Source of the DNA: Zanthoxylum bungeanum
Taxonomy: Eukaryota; Streptophyta; Magnoliopsida; Sapindales; Rutaceae
Reading direction: 5' to 3'
NCBI GenBank assembly: GCA_019454045.1
Contig: SKCR01029097.1
Span: forward strand, 1 to 64,000
Length of the DNA stretch: 64,000 bases
Program-made: the position numbers and the translations under genes
Notes under the pieces: generated by a model
What the model was told of the DNA's origin: nothing
The model's database searches: none
Seen by the model: the letters and a program-made list of their open reading frames with translations, nothing else
Shown here: positions 10,889 through 22,418 of the stretch, piece after piece
How the letters are laid out: each line of letters begins with the position of its first letter
How positions within the stretch are numbered: position 1 is the first letter of the stretch

Positions 10889-11172
10889 TTGTTCGGTTCG
10901 ATTTCAAAATTGAACCGAATCGAATCAGAAAAATCGTAACTTTTCAGTTCTATCCTATTTGGTTCCGATTCAATTTCGATTCCGAACCGAAACCGTATCC
11001 GGGTCTAAGTACGACGAGTTCAAAAGGTATTTTATTTACATTGAAAAAGAAATATGCCATCAACGTTTCAATAATAAAGAATATTTATAATACACGCCAA
11101 ATGTATAAGGTGGCAGAGATGGGTGGAAAATCGCAGATGCAATAATTTTTGAGTAAGTAATCTGAAAAAATA

Positions 11173-11495
11173 TGTTGCCTGTCACAAGATCTTTGATAAC
11201 CCCGATATTATCAAAGACTTATTACAAGTCTTAATGAATATTATTATGGAAATAATATTAAGGAAATAATATCCCTATATTATGGAATCAATCTCCAAAA
11301 CAGAATTCCTAGTATCTTTAGGATTCATGATTTTATTATATTTCCCTATTAGATGAAGATTTCATATATTTATTATTATTGTTCATAATTATAGGATTTC
11401 TTTTCTATTTTGGTTTTCTATGTAGCCTATATAAAGGCCTCTACCATTGTAAATTCATATAGAGTGAATTCAAGACTTTCTTTCATTATCTAACA
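11173..11495 (+). mobile_element. Possible small solo LTR
   Basis: A 323-bp segment begins TGTTGCC and ends CTAACA. It has a TATATAAAGG box (about 11428) and a GAATTCAAG / TTTCTTTCATT end typical of short copia LTRs. The five-base flanks do not match, and no internal sequence follows. It sits inside the gap in the MULE relic. The call is tentative. Confidence 0.35.
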
Positions 11496-11646
11496 GCATG
11501 GATTTCCATGTGTCGACCAATAGATATAATATTTCCTTATTAAGGATTGTAGGGGGTGACATCGACTGAGATGACATTTGTTGCTGCATTTGCTTAAGCA
11601 TGAAGACAACTATACATGGGCATTAAATTAATAGATTAAAACGTGT

Positions 11647-12538
11647 TGTTGATTGTGATTTTTGGGCCCAAGAGTCCCTAACAATATAAGGAAGGAATAG
11701 AGGGGATTTTTATTTCCAAGGTTCAAAAGTCCGAGCCCGAGGAACAGGGACGTCAGGTCCAGTTAGGGGATTGGTGGCCAGTTCATATTTGTCGACAGTC
11801 CCGAAGGGTGGAAGATGTTTAGAGAAGCGAAGGGGGCCAAGGCCTCGGGATCGACCCGACCTGATAGTCCGATATAGGCAGAATGGGTGATGTTCCGGAT
11901 CTCGACTAGGTGAGGCGGGTCGGAATGGTAATGGTCTGATCAGGGTCGAATGACGTAAGCTCTATATGGAAACTTGCACCTTTCAAAGAAGTCTAAGATG
12001 ACAGATTACAAGCTGGAAGTGGCGTGTGGCAGAGGGTTTTATAGCTTGGTTAAAATAAATGTCAGGTGACAGAGTTACTTTCGGCGGAGTAGTTGGGGCA
12101 GAAAGCTTAGCATTGATAGCAGACTCACGTGGCTGACGTCACGAAGACATTGTAACGGTAGAATTTGCCATAGTATATAAAGAGGTTGAGAGTTCATTGT
12201 AAGGGTTGGAAAAAAAAAGACTTAGTAAATGCTTCGAAAAAAAGAGAATAAAAAGCTTATAAGGTGAAAAAATGGTGGGTCGGTCCAATCTAAGCACTTG
12301 TAAAATGAGGTCGGACATACCCGACCACGCAATAAAAGCCTTTATTTTCTTTGTGTCTGTGGACGTAGGTTGGATCCATTCCGCTGAACCACGTTAAATC
12401 CTTTATTTGTTGTGTGCTTTCTTGTTTCTTACTAAGTTTGTATTTGGTCCCTAAACCAAACAAATTCACAGTTGATGGGAGATTGTTTGAGGAGTGTTCT
12501 TCTAAAACTACCTCTAGAACGAAAATAGACTGTCAACA
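11647..12538 (+). repeat. RLG-1 5' LTR
   Basis: 892 bp, TGTTGATTG...GACTGTCAACA. It is clearly homologous to 49532-50425 but with many substitutions. GC-rich blocks here stand out against the AT-rich surroundings. Confidence 0.85.
12126..12181 (+). promoter_or_regulatory. LTR promoter: G-box, C-box and TATA
   Basis: CACGTG (12126-12131) is followed two bases later by TGACGTCA (12134-12141), then a TATATAAA box about 33 bases downstream (12174-12181). Paired ACGT cores are classic plant bZIP sites. In the 3' LTR the TGACGTCA and TATA survive but the G-box has mutated. Confidence 0.6.
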
Positions 12539-12540
12539 GT

Positions 12541-12558
12541 TGGCGCTGTCTGTGGGGA
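12541..12558 (+). promoter_or_regulatory. RLG-1 primer-binding site
   Basis: TGGCGCTGTCTGTGGGGA begins two bases after the LTR. The TGGCGCC.TCTGTGGGGA form is characteristic of Tat-lineage gypsy elements. Confidence 0.7.
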
Positions 12559-13464
12559 GAGGTACAAGAAACAGCAAACACGTTGAGGCAATAGTAGAAG
12601 ACAGTAACTACAGATCTTCAGAGGGTTCAACAATGGAGTTGATGGAGAGGATACTAAGGAAATGCTTTGAATAGCTTATGATTGAGCTGTCGAATGAAAT
12701 GTAAATGATGTTACGAGAAATCACACATTAGGACTGAGCTTTCAATTGAAATGTAACGACGGGGGTAGATGGCTTCTATACGCCACCCCTTATGAATGAA
12801 CAAGCTCGTCCTAAAGAAGTCGTGGCTATTGTTCGACCTGCCAAATCTTCGGATTCATGGTAGCAACAGTCACCTTGGAGCAACTGGGGGTCTGGTGCGC
12901 AATGGGTACTCGATCGATTTTCATGAGTGCCTTCTGCTTATTATACATGAATGGCGGGTTTCTGGGCGCGCTATTATATAGAGGACGGAGCATTTGGCGT
13001 CACACTTGGGAATGAAATTCGATATCAAGAATTCGAGGTTGATGGATTTCTTCCCGCCTTTGATGCTGATGCTGAACAAGTTCCTCCAAGAGAAATTGTA
13101 GTTGTTGTCCGACCTACCAGTCTCCAGCTTCTCCAGAGAACTCGGTTCAGAAGGATATTGTTAAAGAATTATTCAGAAATGTCGAGGCAGATGTTTATAA
13201 TAAGAGCCTCTCTTAAAATGACCATCAAAGAGTTGTAAGAATAACAGTAAAATCTTTTGATAATGAATAATAATTTCCCCATTTTAAATAAAAGCTTGTT
13301 TGCATTTCTTATTATTGATTGGGTTGAAAAACTATGTTTAATGTTTTTTTTTTGCGAGATACGCTCGGCCGAAATACACCAAGACTTTAGAGCATATGGG
13401 AAGAACATGAAATCCTTGTGATACATCATTCCCTGGTATCATTACCAAACTCTCGAGTCAGAGC
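12559..13464 (+). other. RLG-1 leader, no recognised coding domain
   Basis: Short frames only (for example 12951-13238). Two diverged copies of a short segment are visible, reading EQARPKEVVAIVRP (from about 12797) and EQVPPREIVVVVRP (from about 13073), so the leader contains an internal duplication. No gag, zinc-knuckle or protease motif is seen. Confidence 0.5.
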
Positions 13465-13960
13465 ATGACTACTCAAAGACCTGCATCTTTGAGGAATATG
13501 ACATGAAGACCTGGGTGGCATTTGGTACCACGGGGTAACCATAGCACGTTAGGCGGGAGGGCCGGCGTGGCGTTTGTCACCCCCAAGTAATCATAGCACT
13601 TATGGATTGAATACATTGAAGACCTGCGTGCCGTTTGACGCCTCGGGGTAACCATAGCACGTTAGGCAGGAGGGTCGGCGTGGCATTTGGTACCCCCACG
13701 TAACCATAACACGTATGAATTGAAGACGTTGAAGACCTGCGTGGCGTTTGGCGCCTTGGGATAACCATAGCACATTAGGCAGGAGGGCCGGCGTGGCATT
13801 TGGCACCCCCATGTAACCATAGCAGATATGGATTGAATACATTGAAGACCTGCGTGGCGGTCAATACCTCGAGGTAACCATAGCACATTTGGTGGGAAGA
13901 CCAACATGGCGTTTAGCGCCCCCCAAGTAACCAAAGCACATATGGAAGGAAAATAGCTAA
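13465..13960. repeat. Tandem repeat block, unit about 111 bp
   Basis: About four and a half copies; the marker GAAGACCTG recurs near 13505, 13618, 13731 and 13841, each followed by a GGCGT-rich part and TAACCATAGCAC. Overlapping minus-strand open frames here are translations of the repeat and not genes. Degenerate related repeats (CCTAGCACGGGG) continue to about 14190. Confidence 0.8.
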
Positions 13961-14200
13961 GGTACTACGGTACACTTCGGTCTGCATAGCACGGGGAGTG
14001 CCCAAAAGCCTCTGTGGCATTTTCGGCCTCGGGAAATGCCTAGCACGGGGAGAGGGAATACCCCCGTAACGTTGGCTATTCCCTTTCGGATCCTCTAGGT
14101 GCATAGCACGAGAAATGTTAGGAAACCTCTGTGGAATTTGCTGCCTAGGGGCATGCCTAGCATGAGGAGATTATCATGGCATTGGCCACCCCCTCGATCC

Positions 14201-14240
14201 GTAGCTCAGTTTGTCGGGATGTTGGACTGTAAGGTTCAAA
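14201..14240 (+). other. tRNA-like A-box/B-box relic
   Basis: GTAGCTCAGTTTGTC followed by GTTGGACTGTAAGGTTCAAA resembles the D arm and the anticodon/T-arm parts of a tRNA (GGACTGTA as in tRNA-Tyr, then a B-box-like GGTTCAAA). The spacing is too short for a full tRNA and no acceptor stem was found. Confidence 0.25.
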
Positions 14241-14416
14241 ATTGTTGTTTTAGGTTGCTTAGGGCAGGGCGCTATCTTGGATGCCTATGTTGTTTATCTT
14301 TTTTCAGGTCGGTCTCGGGGTATGTGATATATCACCCCCGTTGAGCATGATCTTGTCTTTGTCTGTTTTTGTTTTATTAAGGACTTGGTGTGGGACACCG
14401 TTACCAAGCTCCTTAG

Positions 14417-16713
14417 TGTTGGGTTTCTAGATTAGTCCCAAGATCATAATAAGCATAGAAATGAGAATGAATACTACTAAGAAGCATGGCGGAAACATAC
14501 TTACAAAGATCGTTTTGGATGTGATGCTCAAAAAAAATTTCCTTCCCTTCAAGCTTTGAATTCGGCCAAGGATGATTTGTTGAAGATGATCTACAAGCTC
14601 CAAGCTTTAATGGAAATCCATGCTCTAAGATAAGCTTCCCTATCACCTTGTTTGATCATTTGATTGTGCTAGCAAAATGAAGAAAGAAAATCAAAATTTC
14701 ACTCTTTGATGTTCACGGTTTTTCTAAGAAAAGGGAGAGAGAGAGTTTTCTTTTTGTTTTCTAAAAACAAAGATAATGAAAATCTATTACAAAAGTTTGG
14801 TATATGCTTCCCAAGTCAAATCCAAAATTTTGGCTCCAAATTTTCATTAAATGCTCACAACTACCTCCATCATGAATAGTGACTGCATGTCACTCACCAA
14901 AAAGGTGACAAGACATCTATCACTAAAGTGACAAGTGATGTAACTCGTGATGTGACTGGTGTGCCCCACTTGATTCAAAATGCGAGTGGGCCCGCAAACA
15001 CTTCCGGGCTCGGTTTCGCTAATTCCGAATTAACGAACTTCTGTCGCGACATAATTAAATAATTATACCTAGCGAAATTACTATTCATGTCGCTAACGAA
15101 TTAATTCTAAATAACTCGTTTGCCCGAATTAAAATCTAATTTTAATTCCGCGTCGAAATCCAATTTCGTTTAATATATCGAATATATATTATTTTCGATT
15201 AATTCCAAATTAATCTTCTCTCTCTTTCAAATAGTACTTTATCCAAGATAAAGTCTCTCCGCGATTAATCCCAGATTAATTATGCTCGAATCATACGTCA
15301 TCGATGAATCTTCGGGAAGCCCAAAGAGATCCCTGGATATGTTGGCAGTAAATACGGTCGTCGGACTATCCGAACACGTACGTACCTAGTACTACGTCCT
15401 TGCCGATTACGAGACGTAGTACTAGGTACTTTATCCAAGATAAAGTCTCTCCGCGATTAATCCCAGATTAATTATACTCGAATCATACGTCATCGATGAA
15501 TTTCGGGAAGCGACCCAAGAGATCCCTGGATATGTTGGCAGTAAATACGGTCGTCGGACTATCCGAAACGTAAGTACCTAGTACTACGTCCTTGCCGTTA
15601 CGAGACGTAGTACTAGGTACTTTATCCAAGATAAAGTCTCTCCGCGATTAATCCCAGATTAATTATGCTCGAATCATACGTCATCGTGAATCTTCGGGAA
15701 GCGACCCAAGAGATCCCTGGATATGTTGGCAATAAATACGGTCGTCGGACTATCCGAACACGTACGTACCTAGTACTACGTCCTTGCCGATTTACGAGAC
15801 AAGGTTGGCTTCTAGCAAAGCGCCATGCCTACCCAATTCTCCAGAAATATTCTTACTGTAATATATAATCTATGTCAGGCGTAGTACACGTAGTATTGCG
15901 TATCTCGTGATCCAGTATCAAATGTCACATGCAAGGCCTAAGGCTGGAATAATGTCTGCCCCGTACGAAGCATATATCGGATCACTAGCAACTAGTCTCT
16001 TTATTATCGGATAATCATGACCTAGTCATATTATCTTGATGGTTGCAACCCAATAGAGAACCAGTTCTGATTCCCTGAGTGATCATCATCTCCATATGTC
16101 TGAAGTGATACTTCCGTCTTGACATCACATCCAATACACTACGATTCCCAATATACCCAGAAGAGAGGCGTACTCAAAACTTGTGAAAGTCCTAGACGAC
16201 CAAAACCAAAGCGTATCGATTGTCACAAGTACTAGCGATGCAAGTCTCAGGTTAAGACCAAATACACCTACCTGATGAAGCGGACCATAGACAAATATAC
16301 ATATACTACCAATGAGATTCTGGGGTCTATCCAGAGCGAAGCTGTTTTCCGTACCATCGGTAAAACACACACCTCCTATCGCACTTGCATAAGTATCCAA
16401 TACTTAAATATATGAGAACTATGCTGTTATGCCCTCACAACGCGCACAAGTGCAATACTAGTCTATTCCGCATTATCGATGTACAATCTCGATAATACTA
16501 CGACTAGGGATATTTACTGATTAAACCTTTATGGATTGATACTGTCTCATATCATCGCAATCCGGAACTAATCATAAGGACTTTTACCATTTATATTCAA
16601 AGTAAATAAATTAAAAAACTGGTAAAAGGAAATTTCATTACAACATAGTTAATTTTGTACAAAAACAAATGTCTTTTACAAACAGTGACGCTATGGGTCA
16701 TAACTGTCCAACA
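14417..16713 (-). repeat. LTR-A (3' LTR of RLC-2a), with internal triplication
   Basis: 2297 bp on + coordinates, TGTTGGGTTTC...TGTCCAACA. It is longer than its sisters because of the tandem triplication at 15235-15804. The minus-strand polypurine tract lies immediately to its right. Confidence 0.9.
15235..15804. repeat. About 190-bp tandem triplication with hairpin junctions in LTR-A
   Basis: Units at 15235-15426, 15427-15617 and 15618-15804 each begin TACTTTATCCAAG and are single-copy in the other two LTRs. At the end of units 1 and 2, GTACCTAGTACTACGT is followed 15-16 bases later by its perfect reverse complement, which leads into the next unit. Confidence 0.9.
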
Positions 16714-16739
16714 ATCTCCCTTGGCCTATAGCCAGTCAC

Positions 16740-19700
16740 TCAAGCATCTAATACCTGAACTATGTACATGTCGCTCAAACTTTGCTGAGGAATAGCTTTC
16801 GTCAGCGGATCTGCAATGTTGTCATCTGATGCGACCTTCTCGACCTTCATATCGCCATGATGTATGATCTCTCGAATCAGATGGAAACATTGAAGAACAT
16901 GCTTGGATCGTTGATGAGACTGCGGTTCCTTAGCCTGCGCTATAGCCCCGTTATTGTCACAATACAATGGAACGGGTTCAGCTGCTAACGAACTACTCCT
17001 AATCCAATTAGGAATTTTCGAATCCCAAGCTTCCTTTGCTGCTTCAGCTGCAGTAGTATGTACTCCGCTTCTGTTGTTGAATTGGCAACAGTCTCTTGCT
17101 TGGAAGATTTCCAGCTCACTGCTCCGTTATTCAAACAAAATATGTACCCAGATTGCGACTTACAGTCGTCTTTGTCGGTTTGGAAACTTGCATCGGTATA
17201 CCCAGTTACCTCAAGTTCTCCATCTCCATAGATTAAGAAAGCATCCTTAGTTCGTCTAAGATACTTAAGGATATTCTTAACTGCCATCCAGTGACCTTCA
17301 CCTGGATCGGTCTGATAGCGACTACACATGCTCAAAGTATAGGAAACATCAGGTCGCGTACATATCATGGCATACATGATAGATCTGACAGCCAAGGCGG
17401 ACGGTATCTGACTCATGTTGTCTCACTCATCTTGAGTTTTAGGACACATGTCCTTAGATAGATAGACGCCATGTGACACTGGCAACAGTCCCCTCTTGGA
17501 CTGATCCATGTTGAATCTCTTCAACACTTTGTCAATGTATTAATCTGGGAGAGACCAAGCAGCTTTCTAGATCTATCCCGGTAGATCTTTATTCCCAGAA
17601 TAAAGGCTGCTTCTCCCAGATCTTTCATGAGAATTTCAATGAAAGCCAAGCTTTCACCGACGTTAACATGGGAATGTCATTGCCCATAAGCAATACATCA
17701 TCAACATAAAGGACAATGAATGTCAGTGCTCCCCACTAACCTTCTTATATACACAAGGATCATCTTCGCTTTGAACGAAATCATATTCTTTATGATCTCA
17801 TCAAAGCGTTGGTTCCAAGAACGCGATGCTTGCTTCAATCCATAAATGGATCGATTTAACTTACAAACCTTGTTTGCAAGTCTCGGCATGACAAAACCAT
17901 CAGGCTGTTGCATATAAACATCCTCCAAAAGGTTTCCGTTAAGGAAAGCGGTTTTGATGTCCATCTGCCATATCTCGTAATCGAAATATGCAGCAATAGC
18001 AAGCATTATCCGAATGGATTTCATCATGGCAACGGGTGAGAAAGTTTCGTCGTAATCAACACCATATCGTTGACGATACCCCTTCGCTACAAGCCTAGCT
18101 TTGTACGTTTGTACATTGCCATCCATGTCGGTCTTCTTCTTGAAGACCCATTTGCAACCAATAGGCTTTACGCCTTCTGGTACATCAACCAGTGTCCAAA
18201 CTTGGTTGGTGTACATGGAATCCATCTCGGACTTCATGGCTTCTTGCCATAAAGCAGAATCGATATCTTGTATCGCTTCCTCATACGTAGCCGGTTCGTT
18301 ATCCTCAATGAGATTAATATCTACATGAGGTGAGATCAGAAACCTATACCTCTCAAGTTGTTTCCTGACTTTCTCCGACCTACGCAGTCCTTGTGTAATC
18401 GCAGATTATGGTACAGCTTCATCCCTGATGAACTGTTCATGTTCCGTTGAGGTTCAATGCTAGGAACAGTATCACTTGATTTTTCATCGAGTTCTACTTT
18501 CCTCCCACTAACCACTGCATTTAGGAATTCCTTCTCAAGGAAAACCGTATGTAGAGAAACAAAAACTGTGTTCTCTCGGGGTGATGGGTGATAGAAGATA
18601 TCCTTGGTTTCCCTAGGATATCCTACAAAAAGGAATTTATCCGATTTGGGTTCAAGTTTGGTACCTTCCAAACGTTTGACGTATGCCCCAGCAACCTCAA
18701 ATCTTTAGGAATGAGAAACCCGGTTTCTTTCCTGTCCAAATTTCATACGGAGTCTGTTGAACATACTTTGATGGAACCTTATTCAAAATAAGTATTGCAC
18801 TGTTTAATGCATATCCCCATAAGGAAATAGGTAGCTCAGTGCGACTCATCATAGACCTTACCATGTCTAACAAGGTTCGGTTTCTCCGTTCGGACACACC
18901 CTTTAATTGCGGAGTTCCGGGAGGAGTCCACTGTGAAAGAATACCATATTCTTTCAAGTAGTCAAGAAACTCATTACTCAAGTATTCACCACCACGGTCC
19001 GACTGTAATGTCTTAATACTTTTACCGGTCTGTTTTTCAACTTCGTGTCGAAACTCTTTGAATTTCTCAAAAGTTTCCGACTTGTGTCTCAAAGATACAC
19101 ATAACCATAACGTGATGCATCATCCGTAAAGGTTACGAAGTATTCATATCCACCTCTAGCCTGGCTAGGCATGGGCCCACAAACGTCACTATGAACAAGG
19201 GCTAACAGTTCGGTGGCACGTACACCTTTACCGCTAAAAGGTGATTTAGGCATTTTCCTAATAAGCAAGATTTGCAGACGTCATATGAATTTGGATCAAA
19301 TCCGTCCAAGTACCCACTCTTCGAAAGTGTGGATATGCGAGTCTTGTTTATGTGTCCCAGACGACAATGCCACATATAAGTTTCATCTTTATGACTTACT
19401 TTAAGCCTTGTTTGTTACATTTGAGATTGATTTATATTCAAAATATAAAGACCATTATTTGCATCAGCTGTGCAAATTTCTACATCAGTTTTTTACATAA
19501 AACACCCAGTGTTTCGAAATACAAAAGTATACCCATATTGGGTTAACTTAGATACAGAAATAATAATCCTAGTCAAACTAGGTACATAATAACAGTCCAA
19601 AAGTTCAAGTACATACCCCGAGGGCAGTTCCAAAACAAAAGTGCCCACGGCCAGAACGGCAACAGATGTCCCATTTCCAACACGCAGATCAATCTCCCCT

Positions 19701-20116
19701 GACGCCAGTTTCCTGCTAATCCACAGATCCTACACATCAGTACAAATGTGAGTACCACAACCAGAATCAAAAATCCAATTTTTAAAACTAGAAGTAGTCA
19801 TGTTTTTTTCGATAACAAACATACATGAGGCCGGTGCCTTGCCCGCCTTTATCTCCTTCTGGAGCGCCTTGTACTCGCGGCAGTCACGTTTCCAGTGACC
19901 CCACTTCCCGCACTGGAGGTAAACATCCTGAGACTTGTCCTTCGGCTTCCAAGAAGCCTTTGACGCCTTACCCTTTCCCTTCTTCTTATGCCTTTTCTTT
20001 TTCACACCTCCAGTCGCCTTGGGCCCAGTCCTCGGTGAATGAGATGTCGATGCAAAGTGCGCCTCGCGCTTTTTGCCATGTTGTAGCTCCTTCTCTGCCT
20101 CACGCAGCGTGGACAA
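16740..20116 (-). pseudogene. RLC-2a copia Gag-Pol, C-terminal part of gag through RNase H, broken
   Basis: On the minus strand the order is copia-like. A zinc-knuckle remnant (LQCGKWGHWKRDC) and protease motif (FDSGCGTHIC) lie in 19730-20116. The integrase core in 18697-19092 has QSDRGGEY and the downstream SERRNR element. RT in 17690-18237 has WVFKKKTD, QMDIKTAFLNG and a YVDD codon set at 17697-17708. RNase H in 16740-17416 has GYTDASF, TEAEY and CDNNGAI. Several frameshifts and stops separate these. The N-terminal gag is deleted: the sequence jumps from within gag at about 20118 to leader sequence at a shared AGCT. The first zinc-knuckle cysteine is tyrosine. It would have driven element replication in the cytoplasm; it cannot be functional now. 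Confidence 0.85.
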
Positions 20117-20118
20117 CA

Positions 20119-20357
20119 GCTAAGTATTCGAACGAAATTACAAGTTCAATATTAGCCTCCCACTATTTTTCGGTGAGCCTCTAACCCTCCGTCGAGTACT
20201 CGGGAAACCCAGTTTCCTAGTGGGCTAGGATCCCGTTAAATAACGCACAACCTTGACTTTGGCCAACAAGTTGTATGATATTTAACTAGGTAGATCTCGA
20301 AGATCAATTGGATCTCATCCAATTTCTAGATCCGGTAGGTGGACTCCAAGTCCGAAA
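20119..20357 (-). other. RLC-2a leader, right-hand part before solo LTR
   Basis: Untranslated leader of the copia element; contains one copy of TTGACTTTGGCCAACAA (20253-20269). It is interrupted at CGAAA by the RLC-3 solo LTR. Confidence 0.7.
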
Positions 20358-22418
20358 TGTTGGTTATTATCTAGGTCCCAAGATCAAACAAGACATGAAA
20401 ACAATGCGTGAATACATCAACGGAGGTAGCGGAATACTCACATCGATCGGTTGAGTCGATTTGAAGACGAACAAAGCCACAAAACTCACTGCCAAGGACG
20501 CCCAAATGATGCAGTCCACTGCCTTCAAAAATAGAAAATTGAGTTGAGAAATGGAGCTCCAAGCTTCGTCAAACGGATCCCGGCTCATGGGCGAACCTCC
20601 CTACCACCTTCGCAAGACTCGTAAGTGTGCTAGCACTTGATTTCTCACCATGAAAAACCACTCTTGCTTCCCTTTTATTCACGCCATTTTGCTTCAAAAA
20701 CAGTGAGCATTTTTCAGTTTGGGCGTGAGGAGAAGAGAGAAAATGAGAGAGATGAAGTTGTGTATTAAGTTAATTACATTTGAATTTCAAGTGTATCTTA
20801 TACACTTTTGTGAATTTCAAATGAATTTCATTTGAATTTGCTTTTAAAAGGTCAAATAATAAAAGCCATCATTACACACATCTTGTCCATCACTATTCAC
20901 ATCACCTTTATTAAAGTTACATGTTGTCAAGTCACATCACTCAAAGTGACAAGTGATTTGACGCTTGATGCGACTAATGATTTGACGCTTGATGCGACTT
21001 GCGACGCCGCACTCGAATTTGAAATACGAATGCGCTCGCAATCACACTCGGGCTCGGGTTCGTTAATTCCAAATTAACGATTTTTCCGTAGCGTCGTAAT
21101 TAAATGATTACGCCTAGCGAATTCACTATTCACGTCGCTAACGAATTAATTCTAAATTAATTCGTTCGCCCGAATTAAAATCTAATTTTAATTCCGCGTC
21201 GAAATCTAATTTCGTTTAATATATCGAATATATCAATTTACCGATTAATTCCAAATTAATCGTTATCTCTCTCTTGATGATATTTTATCCTAGATAAAAT
21301 ATCTCCGTAATTAATCCTAGATTAATTTTCTCTCTCTTCTATATAATCCCAGATTATTCAAGAGTGCGAGTTGTGCATCATCGGTGGATTATCGGGAAGC
21401 GACCCATGAGATCCCCGGATAAGTTGGCAGTAAATACGGTCGTCGGAGTATCCGAATCACGTATGTACCAAGTACTACGTTCTACCGATTTACGAGACAA
21501 GGTCGACTCCTAGCAAAGCACCAAGTCTTCCCAATTCTCCGGACATATCCATTTAAGAATATTAAGATCTGTTATCAAGCGTAGTATACGATTGTATTGT
21601 GCATATCGGCCCAGTATCGGATAGTCACGTGCTAGGGCTGGGGCTGGATAAGTGTCTACCCCGTCCGAAGCACATATCGGATGTCTGGTAACATAGTCTC
21701 TATAATCGGATATTCATGACCTGGTCACAATATCTCGATTGGTTGCGCAACACTCAAGAGCACTAGTACCGTATCCTGCGTGACATCATCTCCACTATGA
21801 CTGAAGTGATACTTCCGTCTCGACATCACACCCAATACACTACGACTCTCTGATAAACCCAGAAGTGGTGTACGCAGAGCCGGTTAAAGCCCTGTACCAC
21901 CAAGACCAAAGTCTACCGATTATCGCAAGTATTAGCGATGTAAGTCTCAGGTTAAGACTATACACACCTACCTTGATTTCGGCCTCCCATAGACACATAG
22001 TCATAATACCAATGGGATTCCGAGGGGTCTATCCAGAGCGAAGCTGTTTCCCGAACTATCGGTGAAACACGACCTCCTATCGCACTTGCATAAGTATCCA
22101 ATACTTATATATATGAGAACTATGCCGTTGTGCCCTCACAACGCACACAAGTGCAATACTAGCCTATTCCGCATTATCGATGTCCAGTCTCGATAATACT
22201 CCGGCTAGGGATATTTAATGATTAATCCTTCGTGGACTGATACTGTCTCATATCATTCTCAATCCAGGAACTAATCATAGGGACCTCTCTTCATTTATAT
22301 ATCTATGGTGATCTAATCACAAATGATGAGAGTGCAATTTCCTTGTCACATAGTTAATTTGCTACAACAACACAATGATCTGTGCAAATAGTGACGCTAT
22401 GGGTCATTTTGTCCAACA
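20358..22418 (-). mobile_element. RLC-3: solo LTR nested in RLC-2a
   Basis: About 2.06 kb, TGTTGGTTATTATC...GTCCAACA, related to but distinct from the RLC-2 LTRs. It is flanked by a perfect 5-bp duplication, CGAAA (20353-20357 and 22419-22423). The sister copy RLC-2b has uninterrupted leader sequence at the same place (near 29724), which proves the insertion and its boundaries. No internal domain is present, so LTR-LTR recombination has removed it. Confidence 0.92.

Noticed and set aside
13473..13934. Several overlapping minus-strand open frames with repeated RRSS.IH..YGY motifs
   Set aside because: Translations of the 111-bp tandem repeat in different frames; no protein family.
20358..22418. 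Reading this LTR as the 5' LTR that closes RLC-2a
   Set aside because: The leader resumes after it, the primer-binding site is at 24247-24259, and CGAAA flanks it on both sides, so it is a separate nested solo LTR.
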